This document shows positions 45,126-56,318 of a stretch of DNA of 64,000 bases, piece after piece. The notes under the pieces were generated by a model. That model did not search any database. It was not told the origin of the DNA and saw only the letters and a list, made by a program, of their open reading frames with translations. The stretch covers positions 1 through 64,000 of the forward strand of contig NZ_CAJPVH010000001.1 of assembly GCF_905397395.1 (NCBI RefSeq). The letters are read 5' to 3'. The translations under genes and the position numbers were made by a program. This DNA is from Cupriavidus campinensis (lineage in GTDB: Bacteria; Pseudomonadota; Gammaproteobacteria; Burkholderiales; Burkholderiaceae). How positions within the stretch are numbered: the first letter of the stretch is position 1; each line of letters opens with the position of its first letter.

Positions 45126-48100
45126 TTGTCCGACCATGGCCTGATCCGCATCCGCGGCGCCCGTCAGCACAATCTCAAGAATATCGACCTTGACCTGCAC
45201 ACGGGCCAGATGACCGTGGTGACGGGCCCCTCGGGCTCGGGCAAGTCCAGCCTGGTCTTCGATACGCTCTACGCGGAAGGCCAGCGCCGCTACGTGGAGA
45301 CCTTCAGCGCCTACGCGCGCCAGTTCCTGGACCGCATGGACCGCCCGCAGGTGGACAAGGTGGACGGCGTGCCGCCCGCCATCGCCATCGACCAGACCAA
45401 CCCCGTGCGCAGCTCGCGGTCCACCGTCGGCACGATGACCGAGCTGAACGACCACCTGAAGCTGCTCTACGCGCGGGCCGCCGAACTGTTCGACCGCCAG
45501 ACGGCCCTGCCGGTGCGGCATGACTCGCCCGAGACCATCTACGCCGAACTGGCCGCCCGCACCGCGCCCGGCCAGCCGTTTGCCGATGCCCGGCTGGTGG
45601 TGACCTTCCCCGTGGAACTGCCGGCCTCGGCCACCGAGGAAGAGGTGGCGCAATGGCTGTCCGTCAGCGGCTACACGCGCGTGCACGGCCAGCGCGTGGT
45701 CGAGTCCACCACCGGTAGCCGCAAGGTGCTGGATGTGGTGGCAGACCGCTTCCGCATCGCCAATGTGGACAAGGCCCGCGCCGTGGAGGCCATCGAGGCC
45801 TCGCTCAAGCGCGGCGGCGGGCGCGTCAGCGTAAACGTGGTGACCGATGCCGGCGATGGCCCGGTCTGGCGCTTCTCCACCGGCCTGCACAGCCCGGAAA
45901 GCGATATCCGCTACGCGGACCCGCAGCCGGCGCTGTTCTCGTTCAATTCCGCCTATGGCGCCTGCGAGACCTGCCGCGGCTTTGGCCGGGTCATCGGCGT
46001 AGACCTGGGCCTGGTGATTCCCGACAGCCGCAAATCCCTGCGCGACGGGGCGATCAAGCCGATGCAGACGCCGGCCTGGAAGGAATGCCAGGACGACCTG
46101 ATGCGCTACGCCGCCCGCGCCGGCATTCCGCGTGACCTGCCGTGGAACCAGCTCAGCGAGGCCGAGCAGCACTGGGTCATCCACGGCTCGCCGGACTGGA
46201 ACGGCCAGTGGAACAAGCAGTGGTACGGCGTGATGCGGTTCTTCAACTACCTGGAGTCGAAGGCGTACAAGATGCACATCCGCGTGCTCTTGTCGAAGTA
46301 CCGCAGCTACACCCCCTGCGAAACCTGCGGCGGCGCCCGTCTCAAGACCGAATCGCTGCTCTGGCGCCTGGGCGACAAGGCCAACGCCGACGCCGTGCTC
46401 CAGCCGGGCCACCGCTTCCTGCCGCGCGGCGTGGACTGGGACCGCACCCAGCTGGAAGCGCTGCCGGGCCTGACCGTGCACGACCTGATGCTGATGCCGA
46501 TTGCCCGCATCCGCCGCTTCTTCGACGATCTGACGCTGCCGAGCGCCTTGCTCGACGACGCCCTCAAGCTGCTGCTGGCCGAGGTGCGCACGCGACTCAA
46601 GTACCTGTGCGACGTGGGCCTGGGCTACCTGACGCTGGACCGCCAGAGCCGCACGCTGTCTGGCGGGGAGGTGCAGCGGATCAACCTGACCACGGCGCTG
46701 GGCACCTCGCTGGTCAACACGCTGTTTGTGCTGGATGAGCCGAGCATCGGCCTGCATCCGCGCGACCTGAACCGGATCGTGGAGGCGATGCACCGCCTGC
46801 GCGACGCCGGCAACACGCTGGTGGTGGTGGAGCACGACCCCTCGGTCATGCTGGCCGCCGACCGCCTGATCGACATGGGCCCCGGGCCCGGCGAGCGCGG
46901 CGGCGAGATCGTCTTCGACGGCACGCCGGCGGCCATCCGCCATGAACGCACGCTGACGGGCGACTACCTCGGTGGTCGGCGCCTTGTGACGGATGCGTCG
47001 CACTGGCAGCCACGCAAGGTCGATGCGGACACCCCGCGCCTCCGGCTGGAAGGCGCCACCGAGCACAACCTGCGCGATGTCAGCGTGGAGATTCCGCTGA
47101 ACCGGCTGGTGTGCGTGACCGGCGTGTCCGGCTCGGGCAAATCCACGCTGCTGCAGGACGTGCTGTACCCGGCCATGGCGCGCCATTTCGGCAAGGCCAC
47201 CGAGTCCCCGGGCGCGTTCCGCGACCTGATCGGCGCCGAACAGGTGAATGACGTGGTCTTCGTGGACCAGTCGCCCATCGGCAAGACTGCGCGCTCCAAC
47301 CCGGCCAGCTACGTGGGCGCGTTCGACGAGCTCCGCAAGCTGTTCGCCCGCGCGCCGCTGGCGCTCCAGCGCGGCTACACGGCCGGCACCTTCAGCTTCA
47401 ATTCGGGCGATGGGCGCTGCCCGACCTGCGGCGGCTCCGGCTTCGAGCACGTGGAGATGCAGTTCCTGAGCGACGTTTACCTGCGCTGCCCCGATTGCGA
47501 CGGCACGCGCTACCGCGCCGAGGTGCTCGAGGTGAAAATCGCCCGCGCCGTGCGCGGCCAGCCGCCGCGCCAGTTGAGCGTGGCCGATGTGCTGGAGCTG
47601 ACCGTCAGCGAGGCCACGGCGCTGTTCGCCGACGATGCCGCCGTCCTGCGCGTATTGGCGCCGATTGCCGACGTGGGCCTGGAATACGTGAAGCTGGGCC
47701 AGCCCGTGCCGACGCTGTCCGGCGGGGAGGCCCAGCGGCTCAAGCTGGCCGGCTTCCTGGCCGAGACCGCGCAGGCCCAGCCGGTGAAGAACCGCAAGGC
47801 GGTAATCCTGCCCCGGCGGCTGTTCATGTTCGACGAGCCCACCACCGGCCTGCATTTCGACGACATCGCCAAGCTGATGCGCGCGTTCGGCAAGCTGCTG
47901 GACGGCGGCCATTCGCTGATCGTGATCGAGCACAACCTGGACGTGATTCGCGCGGCGGACTGGCTGATCGACCTTGGGCCGGAGGGCGGCGACGCCGGCG
48001 GCGAGGTGCTGTGCGTGGGCACGCCCGAGGACGTCAAGGGCTGCGAACACTCCCATACCGGCCATGCGCTGATTCAGTATGACAAGGCCATGGGTGAGGC

Positions 48101-51005
48101 CGGCACGCTGGCCGCCGAGCGCGCCGAGATGGCCGGGCATGGCCTGCCGTTGCAAGCCGCGCTGCAGGCCAAACGCGCGCGCCGGGCCATCGAGGGCGAG
48201 GGGGTGGTGCGCATCGTCAACGCGCATGAGCACAACCTGAAATCGTTGAATGTCGATATCCCGCACGGGAAGTTCAACGTGATCACGGGCGTCTCGGGGT
48301 CGGGCAAGTCCACGCTGGCCTTCGACATCCTGTTCCACGAGGGCCAGCGCCGCTATCTGGAATCGCTGAACGCCTATGCGCGGTCGATCGTGCAGCCGGC
48401 CGGGCGGCCGGAGGTGGACGCGGTCTATGGCATTCCGCCGACGGTGGCCATCGAGCAGCGGCTGTCGCGCGGTGGCCGCAAGAGCACGGTGGCGACCACG
48501 TCCGAGGTCTGGCACTTCCTGCGCCTGCTGTACGTGAAGCTCGGCATCCAGCACTGCGTGCATGACGGCGCGCCGGTGACCTCGCAGAGCGCGGCGTCCA
48601 TCGTGGCGCAGCTGCTGCGCGACCATCGCGGCCAGCACGTGGGCCTGCTGGCGCCGCTGGTGGTGAACCGCAAGGGCGTCTATACGGATCTGGCCAAATG
48701 GGCCAAGGCGCGCGGCAACACCCACCTGCGTGTGGACGGCGAATTCCTGCCCGTAGACCCCTGGCCGCGCCTGGACCGCTTCCGCGAGCACACCATCGAA
48801 CTGCCGGTGGGCGACCTCGTGATTTCGGCGGATAACGAGGCGGCGCTGCGCGCGCTGCTGGACCAGACGCTGGAGGTGGGCAAGGGCGTGATGCACCTGC
48901 TGGCACCGCTGGACGGGCTGCAAGACGCCATCCACGGTGGCCGTGGCACGGGCCACGTCGGCGAAACCAAGGTTTTTTCGACGAAGCGCGCCTGCCCGGT
49001 CTGCGGCACGAGCTACCCGGAACTCGATCCGCGCATGTTCTCGTACAACAGCAAGCACGGCTGGTGCACCACCTGCGTGGGCACGGGGCTGGCGCTGACA
49101 CGCGAGCAGCGCGCGGCATATGACGACACGGTGCTGGGCGCCGACGACAATCGCGGGCGCGAGCAGAGCTTGCCGTCCGAAGAGCAGGAGCCGGAAGGCG
49201 TGGGCGATACGCCTTGCGCCGATTGCAGCGGCACGCGGCTGAACCCGGTGGCGCGCGCGGTGACCTTCGAGGCCAGCGCGATTACCGACGTCGCCCAATG
49301 GACGGTGTCCGATACGCGGCGCTGGGTGGACGGCCTGCGGCTCAAGGGCCGCGATGCCGAGATCGCGCGCGACGTGGTGTCGGAAATCGCCAGCCGGCTG
49401 CAATTCCTGGAGGAAGTGGGGCTGGGCTACCTGAGCCTGGACCGGGCCGCGCCGAGCCTCTCGGGCGGCGAGGCGCAGCGCATCCGTCTGGCAGCGCAGC
49501 TCGGCAGCAACCTGCAGGGCGTGTGCTATGTGCTGGACGAGCCGACCATCGGCCTGCATCCGCGCGACAACCAGATCCTGCTGGACGCCCTGCGCAAGCT
49601 TGGCGACAAGGGCAACACGCTGGTCGTGGTGGAGCATGACGAAGACACCATCCGCCGTGCCGACCACATCATCGATATTGGCCCCGGCGCCGGCAAGCGC
49701 GGCGGGCATCTCGTCGCGCAGGGCGGGGTGGCGGCGCTGGCCGCCGCGCCGGATTCCACCACGGGGCAGTTCCTGGCGCGGCCGATCATCCATCCGCTGC
49801 AACCGCGCCGCGCGGTGCGGCCAGCGCGCGCGGGTCGGGAAGCCGAGCCGGCGCAGTGGCTGACCGTGGAGGGCGCCCATCTGCACAACCTGCGCCATGT
49901 CACGGCGCGGATTCCGCTGGCGCGGCTGGTGGCGATTACCGGGGTGTCCGGCTCGGGCAAATCCACGCTCGCGCGGGACGTGCTGATGACCAACCTGCTG
50001 GACGCCGTGGGGCGCTCGGTAATGTCGTCGCCGGCCACGCGCCGGGCCCGGGCTGCCGCCGAGAAGGCCGGCAAGCCTACGGCCACGCGCGCGCTGAATG
50101 TGGCGCATGCGTGGCATGGCTGCACGTCGATCAGCGGCTGGGAGTCCATCGATCGCGTGTTGGAGGTCGACCAGACCCCCATCGGCAAGACGCCGCGCTC
50201 GTGCCCGGCCACCTATATCGGCGTCTGGGACGCGATCCGGAAGATGTTTGCGGAGACGCTGGAGGCCAAGGCGCGCGGGTACAGCGCCTCGCGCTTCTCG
50301 TTCAATACCGGCGACGGGCGCTGCCCGGCCTGCGAGGGCCAGGGCGTGCGCACCATCGGCATGAGCTTCCTGCCCGATGTGAAGGTGCTGTGCGACGTCT
50401 GCCATGGCCAGCGCTTCAACCCGGAGACGCTGGCGGTGACCTGGCGCGGCAAGAACATCGGCGATGTACTGACCATGGAGATCGACGAGGCGGTGGAGTT
50501 CTTCGGCGCCATCACGCAGATCGCCCATCCGCTGCAACTGATGAAGGATGTGGGCCTGGGCTACCTGACGCTGGGGCAGCCATCGCCCACGCTGTCTGGC
50601 GGGGAGGCCCAGCGGATCAAGCTGGTGACGGAACTGTCGAAGGTGCGTGATGACATCACGCGCCGGGGCCAGAAGGCGCCGCATACGCTGTATGTGCTCG
50701 ATGAACCGACCGTGGGCCTGCATATGGCCGATGTGGCGCGGCTGATTCGCGTGCTGCACCGGCTGACCGATGGCGGCCACAGCGTGGTGGTGATCGAGCA
50801 TGACCTCGACGTGATTGCCGAAGCGGACTGGATCATCGACCTCGGCCCGGAAGGCGGGGCGGCCGGCGGCACTATCGTTGGCGCGGCGGACCCGGAAGCG
50901 CTGGTGCGGATCGCGGCCAGCCACACGGGCGCGGCGCTGGTGCCGGTGTTGGCGCGCGAACCACAAGATGGCGCCAAGCAGGAAAAGCGGGGGATTGCGG
51001 TCTAA
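45126..51005 (+). CDS. uvrA: Double-length UvrA (two UvrA units in one chain)
   Basis: A 1959-residue protein, about twice normal UvrA (940). It has four Walker A motifs: GPSGSGKSS near residue 36, then GVSGSGKST near 668, 1055 and 1606. Four LSGGE(V/A)QR signatures follow them, each with an ABC Walker B such as [13 protein letters not shown]. Zinc-finger Cys pairs are kept in both halves, including [14 protein letters not shown] with CPDCDG, and [14 protein letters not shown] with CDVCHG. Damage recognition in nucleotide excision repair normally needs a UvrA dimer; this chain may be a covalent dimer. The TTG at 45126 has GAGGAAAAA upstream; ATG 45060, with GGAG, is an alternative that adds 22 residues. 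A LexA box precedes it. Confidence 0.93.
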   Translation: MSDHGLIRIRGARQHNLKNIDLDLHTGQMTVVTGPSGSGKSSLVFDTLYAEGQRRYVETFSAYARQFLDRMDRPQVDKVDGVPPAIAIDQTNPVRSSRSTVGTMTELNDHLKLLYARAAELFDRQTALPVRHDSPETIYAELAARTAPGQPFADARLVVTFPVELPASATEEEVAQWLSVSGYTRVHGQRVVESTTGSRKVLDVVADRFRIANVDKARAVEAIEASLKRGGGRVSVNVVTDAGDGPVWRFSTGLHSPESDIRYADPQPALFSFNSAYGACETCRGFGRVIGVDLGLVIPDSRKSLRDGAIKPMQTPAWKECQDDLMRYAARAGIPRDLPWNQLSEAEQHWVIHGSPDWNGQWNKQWYGVMRFFNYLESKAYKMHIRVLLSKYRSYTPCETCGGARLKTESLLWRLGDKANADAVLQPGHRFLPRGVDWDRTQLEALPGLTVHDLMLMPIARIRRFFDDLTLPSALLDDALKLLLAEVRTRLKYLCDVGLGYLTLDRQSRTLSGGEVQRINLTTALGTSLVNTLFVLDEPSIGLHPRDLNRIVEAMHRLRDAGNTLVVVEHDPSVMLAADRLIDMGPGPGERGGEIVFDGTPAAIRHERTLTGDYLGGRRLVTDASHWQPRKVDADTPRLRLEGATEHNLRDVSVEIPLNRLVCVTGVSGSGKSTLLQDVLYPAMARHFGKATESPGAFRDLIGAEQVNDVVFVDQSPIGKTARSNPASYVGAFDELRKLFARAPLALQRGYTAGTFSFNSGDGRCPTCGGSGFEHVEMQFLSDVYLRCPDCDGTRYRAEVLEVKIARAVRGQPPRQLSVADVLELTVSEATALFADDAAVLRVLAPIADVGLEYVKLGQPVPTLSGGEAQRLKLAGFLAETAQAQPVKNRKAVILPRRLFMFDEPTTGLHFDDIAKLMRAFGKLLDGGHSLIVIEHNLDVIRAADWLIDLGPEGGDAGGEVLCVGTPEDVKGCEHSHTGHALIQYDKAMGEAGTLAAERAEMAGHGLPLQAALQAKRARRAIEGEGVVRIVNAHEHNLKSLNVDIPHGKFNVITGVSGSGKSTLAFDILFHEGQRRYLESLNAYARSIVQPAGRPEVDAVYGIPPTVAIEQRLSRGGRKSTVATTSEVWHFLRLLYVKLGIQHCVHDGAPVTSQSAASIVAQLLRDHRGQHVGLLAPLVVNRKGVYTDLAKWAKARGNTHLRVDGEFLPVDPWPRLDRFREHTIELPVGDLVISADNEAALRALLDQTLEVGKGVMHLLAPLDGLQDAIHGGRGTGHVGETKVFSTKRACPVCGTSYPELDPRMFSYNSKHGWCTTCVGTGLALTREQRAAYDDTVLGADDNRGREQSLPSEEQEPEGVGDTPCADCSGTRLNPVARAVTFEASAITDVAQWTVSDTRRWVDGLRLKGRDAEIARDVVSEIASRLQFLEEVGLGYLSLDRAAPSLSGGEAQRIRLAAQLGSNLQGVCYVLDEPTIGLHPRDNQILLDALRKLGDKGNTLVVVEHDEDTIRRADHIIDIGPGAGKRGGHLVAQGGVAALAAAPDSTTGQFLARPIIHPLQPRRAVRPARAGREAEPAQWLTVEGAHLHNLRHVTARIPLARLVAITGVSGSGKSTLARDVLMTNLLDAVGRSVMSSPATRRARAAAEKAGKPTATRALNVAHAWHGCTSISGWESIDRVLEVDQTPIGKTPRSCPATYIGVWDAIRKMFAETLEAKARGYSASRFSFNTGDGRCPACEGQGVRTIGMSFLPDVKVLCDVCHGQRFNPETLAVTWRGKNIGDVLTMEIDEAVEFFGAITQIAHPLQLMKDVGLGYLTLGQPSPTLSGGEAQRIKLVTELSKVRDDITRRGQKAPHTLYVLDEPTVGLHMADVARLIRVLHRLTDGGHSVVVIEHDLDVIAEADWIIDLGPEGGAAGGTIVGAADPEALVRIAASHTGAALVPVLAREPQDGAKQEKRGIAV

Positions 51006-51134
51006 TGACGGTCGAATAAGAGCGAGAGTGACGAAAGCGACATTATCCAGGTTGCTCCCACTGCATTCCTGGCATAGAGTCGTTCCGATATCCCCGTCAT
51101 CCGACGGTCCGTAGCCGATACCGGAACCGACCCG

Positions 51135-51599
51135 ATGCCCCGATTTTCGTCACGCTCTCTCTCGCGCCTCTGTTTCCGTTCCTCTGCTTTGCCGATGGCC
51201 AGCCTCGGGCTGGCCACGGTCGCCTTGCTGGCAGCCTGCACCACGCCGCCTCCGGCGCCACCCCAGCGGATGCCGGCCCCACCCACCACCACGATCACGC
51301 CGGCGCCGGGCGGCGCCTATGGCGCAGCCGGTGGCCTGAGCCGTTCGCAGATGGAAGCCGCCGGCAACGCCTGCGAAAAAGCCGTGACCAGCGCGGTCAA
51401 GCAGCGTTATCCGCAACCCGGCAGCGTGATGATGATGCCGGACCGCGAGCGGATCTATCAGCAGAGCAGCACACAGACCGGCGTTACCGGCGAGGGCACC
51501 TTCGAGCCCGACGCCTCCGACGCGGCCATGGCCTTCCGCTACACCTGCCTGTTCAACACGCGCACCAGCCGCGTGGACGACGTGCAGATGCGGTACTGA
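51135..51599 (+). CDS. Small lipoprotein of unknown function
   Basis: A 154-residue protein with lipobox LLAAC near residue 35, then a Pro-rich linker (PPPAPPQRMPAPP) and a domain of about 90 residues with two cysteines (AGNACEKAV, FRYTCLFN) that may pair. An inner ATG at 51195 would give a more normal signal length. Residue +2 is Thr, which predicts the outer membrane. The stop codon lies in a 14-bp near-duplication. No family recognised. Confidence 0.75.
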   Translation: MPRFSSRSLSRLCFRSSALPMASLGLATVALLAACTTPPPAPPQRMPAPPTTTITPAPGGAYGAAGGLSRSQMEAAGNACEKAVTSAVKQRYPQPGSVMMMPDRERIYQQSSTQTGVTGEGTFEPDASDAAMAFRYTCLFNTRTSRVDDVQMRY

Positions 51600-51849
51600 T
51601 TCGTTGGTGCTGATTCGTTGACTTATCCAGCATCTCGCTGACATCGCGTCCGTAACGGTGGGGAACCCCTCCCCATCGGCTGCGATCTCCCGGCAACTTC
51701 CCCCTGATCTATTAAGCGGATGCTGAAGCGCCTTCAGCAGGCCCGCGTGTTTTCCCGTATTGTCTCGATCTGGCGACAAGGACGGCCCCCGATGGGGTCA
51801 AGCCCGTCCGGCGCCTTCGCCCCCGATCGCCCCTACTGGTAATCCGACC

Positions 51850-53298
51850 GTGCAGACCCCCGCCAGCCAGCCGTCCTCCGCGCAGCCCAATCCCGCCACG
51901 CAGCCCCCGCTCGACAACGCCATGACGCCCCGCGAGAAGCGCGGCATGGCGGCGATCATGATCGCCGTGGCGCTGGCCACGCTCGATACGGCCATCGCCA
52001 ACACTGCGCTGCCGGCCATCGCAGCGGACTTGCGCAGTACCCCGCAGGCCTCGGTCTGGATCATCAACGCCTACCAACTGGCGATGGTGGCCACGCTGCT
52101 GCCGTTCGCCGCGCTGAGCGGCATCGTCGGTCACCGGCGCATGTATCTGAGCGGGGTGATCGTCTTCGTCATCTCGTCGGTGATCTGCGCCATGGCGTGG
52201 TCGCTGCCGTCGCTGGCTGCCGCGCGGGCGCTGCAGGGCATCGGCGCCGCCGCCATCATGAGCGTGAACACGGCGCTGATTTCCGCGATTTTTCCGATGC
52301 ACCGGCTCGGGCGCGGGCTGGGGCTCAACGCGCTGATCGTCGGGGTGTCGTTCGCCGTCGGGCCGACCGTGGCGTCCGTCATCCTCTCGTTCGGCACCTG
52401 GCCGTGGCTGTTCGCCGTGAACCTGCCGATCGGGCTGCTGGCGCTGTCCATCGGCTGGCGCTCGCTGCCGGAAAGCAAGCGCAGCACGCATGGCTTCGAC
52501 CCCGTGGCGGCCGTGCTCAACGTCATCACCTTCGCGGCGCTGATCTTCGCGCTCGGCGAGGGCGTGCAGCGCGAGCCGGTGGAATACGTGGTGGCTGCCG
52601 CCGCGGTGTTCGCCATCGCCTTCGTGCTGCTGCTGCGCCGCGAACGCGGCCACCCGGCGCCGATGCTGCCGGTGGACCTGTTCCGCCGGCCGATGTTCGC
52701 GCTCTCCACGCTGACCGCCGTCTGCTCGTTTGCCGCGCAGGGGCTGGCCTTCGTGTCGCTGCCGTTCTATTTCGAGCATGTGCTGGGGCGCAACCCGGTG
52801 GAAACCGGCTTCCTGCTCACGCCTTGGTCTGCGGTGGTGGCCCTGATGGCGCCGCTGGCGGGGCGCCTGTCTGACCGCTATCCGCCTGGCCTGCTCGGCG
52901 GGGTGGGGCTGGCCGTGATGGCGGCCGGCATGGCGTCGCTGGCGATGATGCCGGCGGACGCCAGCGCGCTGAACATTGGCATCCGCATGGCGATCTGCGG
53001 GGCCGGCTTCGGCTTCTTCCAGTCGCCGAACCTCAAGGCGCTGATGGGCAGCGCGCCGCGCGAGCGCTCGGGCGGTGCGAGCGGGGTGATTGCCACGGCC
53101 CGCCTGATCGGCCAGGCCATGGGCGCTGCGCTGGTGGCGCTGTCCTTCAGCATTGCCGGCGAACATGGCCCGACCCTGGCGCTGTCGCTCGGCGCCGGCT
53201 TTGCCGGTCTGGCGGCCATCGCCAGCGGCCTGCGGCTGGTGACGCCGCAAAGTGCGGACAGCGCGGACAGCGCCGCCATGCGGGCCTCCCGCAAATAA
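51850..53298 (+). CDS. DHA2-type MFS drug efflux transporter
   Basis: About 482 residues and 14 predicted helices. Motif LATLDTAIANTALPAIAADL (helix 1) and the helix 4-5 stretch AARALQGIGAAAIMSVNTAL are typical of the EmrB/QacA (DHA2) family, which exports drugs by proton antiport. The start is unclear: GTG 51850 is used here, and ATG 51922 (MTPREKRGM) just before helix 1 is equally possible. Its TAA stop is the first of four in a 12-bp tandem repeat. No TetR/MarR regulator or HlyD partner is next to it. Confidence 0.88.
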   Translation: MQTPASQPSSAQPNPATQPPLDNAMTPREKRGMAAIMIAVALATLDTAIANTALPAIAADLRSTPQASVWIINAYQLAMVATLLPFAALSGIVGHRRMYLSGVIVFVISSVICAMAWSLPSLAAARALQGIGAAAIMSVNTALISAIFPMHRLGRGLGLNALIVGVSFAVGPTVASVILSFGTWPWLFAVNLPIGLLALSIGWRSLPESKRSTHGFDPVAAVLNVITFAALIFALGEGVQREPVEYVVAAAAVFAIAFVLLLRRERGHPAPMLPVDLFRRPMFALSTLTAVCSFAAQGLAFVSLPFYFEHVLGRNPVETGFLLTPWSAVVALMAPLAGRLSDRYPPGLLGGVGLAVMAAGMASLAMMPADASALNIGIRMAICGAGFGFFQSPNLKALMGSAPRERSGGASGVIATARLIGQAMGAALVALSFSIAGEHGPTLALSLGAGFAGLAAIASGLRLVTPQSADSADSAAMRASRK

Positions 53299-53338
53299 GC
53301 GGGCAAATAAGCGGGCAAATAAGCGGGCAAATAAGCGG
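53291..53338 (+). repeat. Four perfect 12-bp repeats across the MFS stop codon
   Basis: GCAAATAAGCGG is repeated four times without a mismatch. The first copy contains the stop of the MFS gene, and because the period is 12 all four TAA codons are in frame. Confidence 0.95.
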
Positions 53339-53485
53339 CGCCGCTTTGTGCGCGCACAGCTTGTAGAAACTGCATGCCGTGAGTGGATGATTCGCCACAC
53401 CGGACGCCAGCCGCGCTCGGTATGAAACTTGCCGCTTCTTCCGTATCGGGGCCGCGTCTCGCGCCCCAGTCCATGGAGGAACGCA

Positions 53486-54334
53486 ATGAAGCGATTAGAC
53501 GACTATGGCCAACGCCGGTGGCCGGACCAGCGTTACGGCGGCTCGGAGCAAGGCTACGGTCACGTACCGGGCGATGATCGGAACTGGCGGGGACGGGACC
53601 TGTCGGGCGGCCGGTATGGCAACACGCGCGACCGCAACCCCTATGACGCCAGCGACAACGCCTGGAACGCGCCCGAGGACAGCGTGCGTGATGGCGGCGC
53701 CTGGCGACGCGGCCGCACGGAGGGGAGCCAGTGGGGTCGCCAGGGCAACCAGGCGCGTGGGGGCCCGGTCTACTATCCGGCCCGCTCCACCTTCGACGAG
53801 AACCGCGACGAGAGCGCGCCCCACAACCGGGGCTACGTCACCGCCTACAGCAGCGGCTATGAGGATGGCTATCAGGCTGCCTCGCGCTCCCCGGCAGACG
53901 TGCCCGCCCGGGGCGCCGACTCCTATCCGCCGCCACACGAGTCGCAGCCGCACGAGCCACACCAGCCCTACCAGCCCCCGCGCGGCTACGAGGCAGACGC
54001 CGGCCGCAACTACCGCCAGCGCTCACGCGGCGACCAGTCATTCGGCCAGGAGCGGTCACCCTATGGCTATTCACGCCGGGTGGGGCCGAAGAACTACACG
54101 CGCAGCGACGAGCGCATCCGCGAGGAACTGTGCGAACGGCTGGCCCATGAGTCTGGGTTGGACGTGAGCGAGGTGGATGTCACCGTCATGGGCAGCATCG
54201 TCACCCTGACTGGCTCGGTGGACAATCGGCGTACCAAGTATGAGGTGGAAGACATTGCCGACGACACCTTTGGCGTGACGGATGTGATCAACAAGCTGCA
54301 CATTCGCCCGTATGGCGTGCTGGCCTCGGAATAA
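53486..54334 (+). CDS. BON-domain protein with disordered Tyr/Gly/Arg-rich N-terminus
   Basis: A 282-residue protein. Residues 1-205 are low complexity, rich in Gly, Tyr, Arg, Asp, Gln and Pro, with no signal peptide. Residues about 210-280 form one BON domain: YTRSDERIREELCERLAHES, VDVTVMGSIVTLTGSV, then VEDIADDTFGVTDVINKL. BON domains bind phospholipid or surfaces in OsmY and related stress proteins. The lack of a signal peptide suggests a cytoplasmic role. GGAGGAACGCA gives a strong ribosome site. It is a paralogue of the 56995 gene and is followed by a terminator. Confidence 0.88.
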   Translation: MKRLDDYGQRRWPDQRYGGSEQGYGHVPGDDRNWRGRDLSGGRYGNTRDRNPYDASDNAWNAPEDSVRDGGAWRRGRTEGSQWGRQGNQARGGPVYYPARSTFDENRDESAPHNRGYVTAYSSGYEDGYQAASRSPADVPARGADSYPPPHESQPHEPHQPYQPPRGYEADAGRNYRQRSRGDQSFGQERSPYGYSRRVGPKNYTRSDERIREELCERLAHESGLDVSEVDVTVMGSIVTLTGSVDNRRTKYEVEDIADDTFGVTDVINKLHIRPYGVLASE

Positions 54335-54357
54335 GCCGGCCCCACGCCCCAATACGA

Positions 54358-54382
54358 TGCCCCGGTCTGCCGGGGCATTTTT
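54358..54382 (+). terminator. Terminator of the first BON gene
   Basis: TGCCCCGG-TCTG-CCGGGGCA, an 8-bp stem, followed by TTTTTC. Confidence 0.9.
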
Positions 54383-54413
54383 CATGGCGGGTTTTCATGG
54401 CCGGGAGCGCGAC

Positions 54414-54734
54414 CTACAGATCGCTGCCGTTGGGCGGATTCTCCATGCGCTTGTCGGTCTGGTCGGCGCGGTCGACCGGGGTGTCGGACGGCAGGGATTC
54501 GGCGGCGCGCTGTACTTCCTCAGAGATCTCGTCCTCGGGGTTGTCTTCCTCGGTGGCAACGTGGAGGTCGCGCTCGGTCTGTCCCATTTCGAGTTCCAGC
54601 TCGCGTTCCAGGTCGCCGGCATCGGTGTCGAGGTTGGGGTCGAGCGTGCTCGGGATGCTTGCGGGGTCGCTTGCGCCGGTCTGGTCCGCTCGTCGGGGCG
54701 GCGTGTCATGCGGATGGCGGGACCTTTTGCTCAT
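54414..54734 (-). CDS. Small acidic hydrophilic protein
   Basis: A 106-residue protein, strongly acidic and hydrophilic (ELERELELEMGQTERDLHVA, TEEDNPEDEISEEVQRAAES), with a basic start (MSKRSRHPHD). It has no membrane segment or cysteine, and is probably largely helical or disordered. AGGAG lies 7 nt before ATG 54734. No known family; the setting among stress-type genes suggests a general stress or desiccation role, which is inference only. Confidence 0.65.
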   Translation of the reverse strand: MSKRSRHPHDTPPRRADQTGASDPASIPSTLDPNLDTDAGDLERELELEMGQTERDLHVATEEDNPEDEISEEVQRAAESLPSDTPVDRADQTDKRMENPPNGSDL

Positions 54735-55020
54735 GATGGGGCTCCTGATGATCGTTTTCACATGTCCTTCGACTAGGAAGGGCGGCAAGTTGCGTGCCAG
54801 TCGGCACATCCCGGGCGGCAGGGCGGCCAGCATGCGCTACGGCACGGATGAGGGTTTTCACCAAGACCCGCCGCCGCCTATAGTTTCAGGCAGGGGACCG
54901 CGACACACAGGCGCCATGCAGACCGCCCGCCAGAGGCTGGAATGCCAATTGCTCAGGGATGGTGGGCTGCGTGACCCACGCGGTGCAGGGCACCGCCGGG
55001 CGTCAGCCAGGGAGATCACG

Positions 55021-55563
55021 ATGAACTTGTCCGGCATCCTGGTGACGATGAGCCTCGCCTCATCGGTGGCCGTCTCCTCCACGCCCGTGGAAAAACAACT
55101 CCTCTCGATCAGTCCGCGCGACTTTGCCCACCAGTTCAACGCGGTGGCCACGGGCGCCGGGTCTCGCCTCGCGCTGCCCGACTTCCGCGCCAAACCCGGC
55201 TGGCATCGCGCCACGACCAGCGAGGGCATTTCCGTGCTCGTGCGCGCCGCCCACACCGGGTACGCCATCGACGAGGTGGTGGTGGTCTGCCGCGCCGTGG
55301 AACAATGCCTGATGACGATCTGCACGGCCGCGCTGGCCATCGACGCCACGGTGGATCCGGTGCTGCTCCAGCGCTTCATTGCCGCGCGCATCGCCGCGCA
55401 GCTGGGCGAGGTGGCCCTGGTCATGTCGGGTCTGGTGTACCTGGTGGTGTCGCCCAAGAACGACGACTACGTGGCGCTGGTGATCCGGCCCTACCAGCCG
55501 CAGCAGGAGCTGACCGCGCCGCGCCAGGCGGGGCTGCTGCGCGCCGGTTATCCGCAAGGCTAG
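55021..55563 (+). CDS. Conserved-type protein of unknown function with possible signal anchor
   Basis: A 180-residue protein (MNLSGILVTMSLASSVAVSS). The weak hydrophobic start may be a signal or anchor. The rest is a single mixed alpha/beta domain, with AIDEVVVVCRAVEQCLMTIC holding three cysteines close together and a hydrophobic GEVALVMSGLVYLVVSP strand pair. AGGGAGATCACG precedes the ATG. No family recognised. It is convergent with the DUF2383-like gene, 15 bases between stops. Confidence 0.65.
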   Translation: MNLSGILVTMSLASSVAVSSTPVEKQLLSISPRDFAHQFNAVATGAGSRLALPDFRAKPGWHRATTSEGISVLVRAAHTGYAIDEVVVVCRAVEQCLMTICTAALAIDATVDPVLLQRFIAARIAAQLGEVALVMSGLVYLVVSPKNDDYVALVIRPYQPQQELTAPRQAGLLRAGYPQG

Positions 55564-55578
55564 GACGCCGCCATCCTC

Positions 55579-56079
55579 CTAATGCAGCGGCGGACTCATG
55601 CGCCGTGACGTCATGCCCGCAGCCCGCGCCGGGGAGAACTCGGCCACGCGCTGTTCCAGCAGCCGCTGCAGTTCCGTGGCGCCCCGGTAGTAATGCGCGA
55701 GCAGCAGCCGCAGGTCCGGATCGTCGATCGGCTCGCGCAGCAGCGCGCCATAGGCGCTGGCGGCGCGGCCGGCCTGTTGCGCAGCGTGGCGCAGCAGCAG
55801 CAACTCGCCCGCGTCCGCCGAGGGCATGCCGGGGCTACCCGGCGCATCGCGGCGTGCCGGGGGCACGGGAGACCCGTGCGAAGTACCGTGTCCGTCGCCC
55901 AGGTTGGCCCCGGCCCGGACGGCCAGCTCGGCCGCCGCACAGCGCTGCATGTTCGCGCGATGGGCCAGCACGGCGCGCATCTGCGGGTCAGACGCCGCGG
56001 CGGCCACGGCGGACAACGACTCTGCGCACGACTGGGCATGGCGGCTCAGTCGAGCGAGTGTAGTAGTCAATGCATCCAT
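55579..56079 (-). CDS. DUF2383-like four-helix-bundle (PA2169-type) protein
   Basis: A 166-residue helical protein. Two long helical hairpins are separated by a Gly/Ser/Pro loop: SDPQMRAVLAHRANMQRCAA in the first and LREPIDDPDLRLLLAHYYRG in the second, the pattern of ferritin-like DUF2383 proteins (DxxLRxxLxxRAxxRxxFAxEL, then GGxxxxxGS). The iron ligands of true ferritins are not evident. ATG 56079 has GGAG 6 nt upstream and is preferred to ATG 56094. Members are often found with stress genes. Confidence 0.7.
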   Translation of the reverse strand: MDALTTTLARLSRHAQSCAESLSAVAAAASDPQMRAVLAHRANMQRCAAAELAVRAGANLGDGHGTSHGSPVPPARRDAPGSPGMPSADAGELLLLRHAAQQAGRAASAYGALLREPIDDPDLRLLLAHYYRGATELQRLLEQRVAEFSPARAAGMTSRRMSPPLH

Positions 56080-56318
56080 CAACGTCTCCGTCATGTCCTT
56101 GCGGTTGTCTTGTCATGTCTCACTGTAGGAGACCGCAGCCGCTCCGGGACGAAAGGCCGATCCATATCTCCCTGAAATTTCGTGCAGATCAGTCTTGCAC
56201 ACATGCAAGACGCGCAACACACGCACAACACGCGCGCAACACGCGCAAGCGCCAACGCGCCGCCCCGCTGCAAGACGCAGTTGGGCGGCGCGGGGCCGGT
56301 CGGCGGGCTTGTTGAGGA

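Noticed and set aside
45060..45128. ATG 45060 as the uvrA start
   Set aside because: It is in frame and has GGAG, but the added 22 residues precede the conserved UvrA N-terminus, whereas TTG 45126 has GAGGA at good spacing and begins just before it. Kept as an alternative only.
43128..50966. A 7.8-kb open frame on the minus strand opposite the AspT-type and uvrA genes
   Set aside because: Its translation is low-complexity (Gly/His/Arg/Ala-rich) and lacks domains. It is the mirror of strongly biased third positions in two well-supported plus-strand genes.
56200..56265. A possible repeat array in the ACGCGCAACAC-rich stretch
   Set aside because: The units are short, irregular and unspaced; it is low-complexity DNA, not a CRISPR or ordered array.
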